Below are positions 59,601 through 64,000 of a stretch of 64,000 nt of DNA, piece after piece. The stretch spans positions 5,445,775 to 5,509,774 of the forward strand of contig NC_052409.1 in the NCBI RefSeq assembly GCF_009389715.1. Reading direction: 5' to 3'. This DNA comes from Phoenix dactylifera (taxonomy: Eukaryota > Streptophyta > Magnoliopsida > Arecales > Arecaceae). Within the stretch, counting starts at the first letter, position 1. Each line of letters begins with the position of its first letter. The notes beneath the pieces were generated by a model. That model ran no database searches, had not been told where the DNA came from, and saw only the letters and a program-made list of their open reading frames with translations. The translations under genes were made by a program, and so were the position numbers.

Positions 59601-62600
59601 TTGAAGCCAGCAGTTTCCCACTTGAGCACCCATATTGCTGGCACTGAAAACTAACCTGCGGAGAGCAAGGAGTGGCTCCCTTGCCCATAGTGATGGTTGC
59701 GTAAACCTAAGACGATTTTCCCAGTCCTTTATCACTTTCAAAAATCTTGGATCATCTGATCTGAATGATTTTTCAAGAAACGATTCATCCCCAAGAAGAT
59801 TGTGAAAATCCTCCAGTTCACGTAACATGTGTAGTTTCACAACATATGGGTATGCACGCATGTAAGAATCCATACCAGCTGCCGCTAGAGGGACAATTAA
59901 TGCTTGTTTAGACTGGGCAATTCTCTCAGCAACCATGAACTGGTCTTTCTTCATCATTGCCTGGATAATCTTGGCAAGGCCCATGTCGAATGAAGCATTG
60001 CTCTCATATTTATTACATACTAGACCTTCTTTATCTGAACCAGAAAGGTACTCATCCATCAAATCCCATTTCCCTAACCTCCAAGCTGCCTGTACACCCT
60101 GCATGCACCATGTCTTCTTGTAGTGAGGTATTCTACGAATCAAACCATCCACATGAGTTACCATGGCCTGAAGGTGGCACATGTTTAGCAGGCAGTTGAG
60201 AACATCTGAATGTCTCTGGACAGAAGAAGGCTCCATCTGCAAAGCCTGTTCACAATATGCTAACACTTCTGCCCAATTTCCTGCCTTTTCATTAATGAGG
60301 AGGTGGTCTTGCAAGCTAGATGATTTCCGCAGATTTACCAAACCAGAAATGCCATCAGGCTCATCTAAACCACTGTATATCTCCATCAAAAATGAAATAT
60401 CATCATCTGCAAAGATACCGCTGCTCTCAGCGGCTGGATTGAAGGAACCTGACTTTTCCCGCACATGTGACTCAAAGTACATCAAAGCACGAGCATGAGC
60501 TTGACATCGGATTGATGCCTTAGCGAGAGTAACTTTAGGAATGGCAGATAACAGCTCGGTAACATTACTGCATTGGACAAGGAGCTGATCTGCATCAGGC
60601 ATTGACTCATTCTCTCCTTTCACTCTAGGTGGTTGTTTTGAGACTGCAGTGTGAAATGACTGGGAAAGTGCAATGTCCTGCTTAAGATCATCAACCCATT
60701 GCCCAAGATTATCAAGTAGCGTAAAGACAGCCTGGACACAGACTTCATTCTGCCCCCCGGTAGTTCCATGAACAGTAGCTCCACTATTTTCTGATGCTGC
60801 AGCATTGAGAACAGATAAGATCTCAGCAGTTATGCTGTGGCGTGCCTCCACAGTACCATGACACACAGCATTCAAGACTAGATAAGGCAGCAAATAAGTG
60901 GCTGTTTGCATGTCATGGCGTACTATCCCCCTGCATGCACTGAAAATACTGGCACGGGAACCAGTTGCATGTGCAGTCAGCTTCCTAATCCAAAAGAATA
61001 TCCACCTTCTAAAGGACATTGATGGGCGATAAATGGGGCCAACAGATGCTGAATCAGTCACATTAGGAAGCTGAAATCGTGAGGTCAAACATGGTGCAAT
61101 AATTTCTTTGACATAATTAGAAAAACGGTCCCATATTTTCTGACCCCTCTTGTTCATCTCGCTGGGATTGCCAATACTTCCATCCTCAATTATTTTTGTA
61201 GTTTTCTTGCTAATATTTTCATTAAGTGATGCCTGGCAACCTGCCAGCTTCAGAAGCTCCTGTATAGCTAAGGCAGCTGAATCTTGAACTACGGTATCAG
61301 AAGCAGCTCTAAATGCCCTTGCTAGATGCTTGTGGATCAACTCAAAGATGAGATCATCATCTGAGCACTCAATTTTAAAACGCTGGCAGGAAATTCCCTT
61401 AAACTTAGCAGGGTCTACAGCACCAAGTGCTCCCAAGCAATCTGCACAGACTAATTTCAACCGTTGACCAACTGCAGTCCTTGATTCCTCTGCACATCCT
61501 CTTAGTAAGGATGTTATTAAAGAACTTATGACATCCAGATATGAAATGGCTTCACCAGCTATCAGAGCAGTAACATCTTCTCTTCTTACATTCAACACTT
61601 TGCTTAATTCACAGGCCACCACATACCTTACATTTAAACTCTCATGGTTAAGACCATCAACAGCATCTTGCAATTGCTCCTGCAAGGTCATCGATCCCCT
61701 TGCCTCTTGTAGGACTTTGTTTACTTCTGATAAAGCTGGAATGCTAGGCAACAGCGGGAGCTCACGAATGTGTTGCTTTAGTATCAACCTATTTTCAACA
61801 ATAAGATCTTCCAAACATTCAACAATTTTATGTAAATGTACAGAAGGGATTTCTTTGCATCGCTCCAGGCATGGAATAAAAGCAGCTACAACTTGCGAGA
61901 TCACATGTTTAATGCTGCAGGGTGAAAGCTTAGCTAGCTGCTTGATAAAAAAATGTAACACCGTAAGACCCTCGGTTTGAAGTGCTTCTTTATCAATGGC
62001 ATATATTAGAAGAACCATAATTTTGGGCACATGTGTACTAAGATATGGACCCATCATCTCGATCAACTTTTCGATACGCCTCAAGGCCTGTTTTTGCAAC
62101 CAGACATCATCAGCATGAAGCATTTTCCTATCAATGCTATTAAGAAGACCAACAAAATGATTCTTCAGAAACTCTGGAAGGTCATCAGAACCTGTCAAGA
62201 TTTTAGCTACCTCTTGGATCATCGTAGGAACCCTGATGGTCCTGAAAATAGCAATAATGTCAACAATTAAAGGTAGTGTCCAAAGAATACTGGCTAGAAT
62301 TGGAATGCAGGATTTTTTTTTTTGTTTGTTGCTAGTGAAAACTTAAAGAAAACCCATTACCTCTTGTCCATCTCATCCATATCCCCTTCCACAGGAAAGC
62401 ATAATAGTTCATCTAGGAGTGCTGGTAAGGCAGCGGCAAATATTTCTTTGCTGTCAGATCCTGTTTGGACATGATAAAATTGCAAAACACAGGATAGCTC
62501 CTGCCCATCTGCACGAAGAAGAGTAAAGGCAAGCACTTTTGGTAACCAGTTGACAATCAATGGTACTACATCTGTGTCCAAGTGGTTTGCCAATTCATGC

Positions 62601-63613
62601 AAAGTGATGAGTGCTTGATCATTATCCCTGTGTGAGACCACGAGCTTTGGTATGACAAAAGGAACCATTCTCCTTATAAGTTCCTCAGTCTTAATTCCAA
62701 CAGCCTCTGCAAATTCTCTAATCATGGTTGGGCGACCAACCAGTCTTGCAGAGAGATAATCATATAACTCATCTCGGATATGAAAAAACTTTGAAAGGAC
62801 TAGTTCAAACCCTCCATTCAGATGTAAGTGGCAGGATCTCTGCATCAACCTTGATGCGGTCAGTCTTACTATCTGATTTTGATTATCAAGTTGATCAACA
62901 AATAAAATAAGCGAGTAAAGAAAAGCTGCCCATGAACGTCACTAGCATTCATAATTTCAGCAGTCGATTCCAGAAGAGTCACCAAGACCTGGGGATCTTC
63001 CGTTCTTGCCAAAGCATATTTTACTTTGTCCAAGAATTTTTGTTCTTTGGTCCTTTCACTTGCCTCGCCATCTATGAATAAAGCCTCCAAAATGTGATCT
63101 TCAAGGAAACAACTTATTTCGGCAGAAAATGCTTCCCTGATAGCCTTTGCTTTGTGCAAAAGTAAATGATCGATACACTCAATCCACTGAAATCTTGTTT
63201 CAAACAGAACATCTTGAGTTACGTGCCTAAGAATTCGTGGTAATACTTGAACACAGGCAACTTGAAAATCTTCCAATGGTTCCTCGTAAAGAAATTGAAA
63301 AAAGAGGGACTGCAGTTTGATGAAAGTAAGGTCATTCTCAAGCCTTAAGTTTTGCACCTTAGGCATGCGTATAGCATTAAAAGACTGCCCTTTATTGCCT
63401 ATAACTCCTGTGTCACATCGAGGACACCAGAATCCTCTCAAAAGAAGATCCATTGTCTTGATCTGCCTTTCATAGTGATCACCTAGAAACAACTTGCAAG
63501 TACTTCCATCAAGATCACCAGAAGCATTAGAGGAGCCATGTATACAGGACATGTAGCCAAGAGAAAAGAGGACAGATTTACGAACTTGTTTACTTTTGTC
63601 TCTACTCAATGAC
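56618..63613 (-). CDS. ATR: ATR checkpoint kinase, C-terminal part (N-terminus off the window)
   Basis: ATR is the PI3K-like kinase that senses single-stranded DNA and stalled forks. Exons (minus): 63613-62361, 62241-58896, 58790-58221, 57813-57190, 57107-56913 and 56785-56618. They encode about 2,050 residues of an expected 2,700 or so. Seen in order: HEAT-type helices (RLTASRLMQRSC, FFHIRDELYDYL), a FAT domain in the large exon (from about SIRCQAHARALMYFESHVRE at 60520-60460), and then the kinase. The kinase shows LQRPKK joined to VVFLGSDG, KPKDDLRKDARMMEF, the catalytic loop GLGDRHGENILFD and HVDFSCLFDKG. The protein ends with a FATC tail, KMYIWWMAWF-stop. The 63613 border is a plausible acceptor; upstream exons lie outside the window. 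One apparent frameshift near 62917 and a stop-free 105-base intron (58791-58895) are treated as findings. All kinase residues are intact. Confidence 0.92.
58846..58884. repeat. (GAG)n-like purine repeat in an ATR intron
   Basis: An imperfect gag/gaa triplet run on the + strand, hence TCC/TTC on the coding strand. It lies wholly inside the 105-base intron 58791-58895 and, if retained, would encode a serine/leucine run. Confidence 0.9.
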
Positions 63614-64000
63614 CTGGGAAATATAGCAACAATTGCAATGTCATCAAAAATTTTAAAAAATGGATGATGCATATACAGTGAAAACAAAAGGTTGTACAGC
63701 ATCCATTTCAGTAATCTATGCTACTTTCTTTTTTCTAGGCTGTGAAATCATTGAAAATCCTATAGAACAGAAACTATTTACTGAATAAATGATACACCAT
63801 CTTTCGATAAGGTGTCATCAAATCTAAAATTAAGAACTAAAAGGAAGAGGAGTTATCATACAATGGAATCACAGAAAGCAGACTGTATTGCAAACAATCA
63901 TATTGTAATGTGAAGAGACATGCATGGTAGGGAATAGGACTTGATTTATCATGATTTTCTTTTCACTACATAATCCATCCTAAAGGATGAATTAAAATAA
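63614..64000 (-). other. Probable ATR intron reaching the window edge
   Basis: AT-rich, with no frame I can match to ATR. On the minus strand it ends in a pyrimidine-rich tract and cag at 63614-63616. Taken as intron; upstream ATR exons should follow to the right of the window. Confidence 0.5.

Overview
This is eukaryotic plant nuclear DNA. The coding regions are broken by GT-AG introns. The proteins are plant-type (a DUF151/UVR nuclease-like protein, an ICE/bHLH93-like factor, plant ATR, a DNL zinc-finger protein with a plastid-like leader), and the spaces between them are AT-rich and full of transposon relics. Codon use and the recurring GTACC/GGTAC fold-back repeats fit a monocot, plausibly a palm. 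That placement is inference, not proven. I see no bacterial features.

Layout. 1-2.1 kb: a broken plastocyanin gene (minus) and a 5'-truncated LINE tail carrying an RNase H-like domain (minus). 2.1-5.8 kb: mostly featureless, with one orphan exon-like piece. 5.85-6.77 kb: an intact four-exon DNL/Zim17-type zinc-finger gene (minus). 7.2-14.9 kb: a decayed SR45a/transformer-2-like splicing-factor gene (plus) that still has its intron layout, head-to-head with the DNL gene. A long inverted-repeat element and tandem repeats lie in its first intron. 16.1-17.8 kb: a tandem duplication of about 0.9 kb. 21.6-22.9 kb: an intact four-exon bHLH gene (plus). 25.6-26.5 kb: an 857-bp Mutator-like fold-back element with a 9-bp target duplication. 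28.2-29.6 kb: a diverged tandem duplication. 30.4-44.1 kb: a nine-exon bifunctional-nuclease (DUF151 + UVR) gene (plus). Its 3.3-kb fourth intron holds a decayed hAT transposase, and its last intron appears to use a GC donor. 44.1-53 kb: intergenic. 53.1-55.9 kb: LINE pieces in opposite orientations, probably nested. 56.6-64 kb: the C-terminal two thirds or more of the checkpoint kinase ATR (minus), running off the right edge.

The four apparently functional loci (DNL protein, bHLH, DUF151/UVR protein, ATR) are unrelated single-copy-type genes and do not form a pathway. The most striking structures are the 857-bp hairpin MULE, the hAT relic with a local inverted duplication inside a gene intron, the stop-free in-frame ATR intron, an apparent one-base ATR frameshift, the GC-AG intron, and two pseudogenes (plastocyanin and SR45a) whose inactivating lesions can be located. 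I did not find a convincing wholly new biological system; the fold-back MULE is the best candidate for further work. All gene models come from reading the sequence and from remembered family conservation; no alignment was run.
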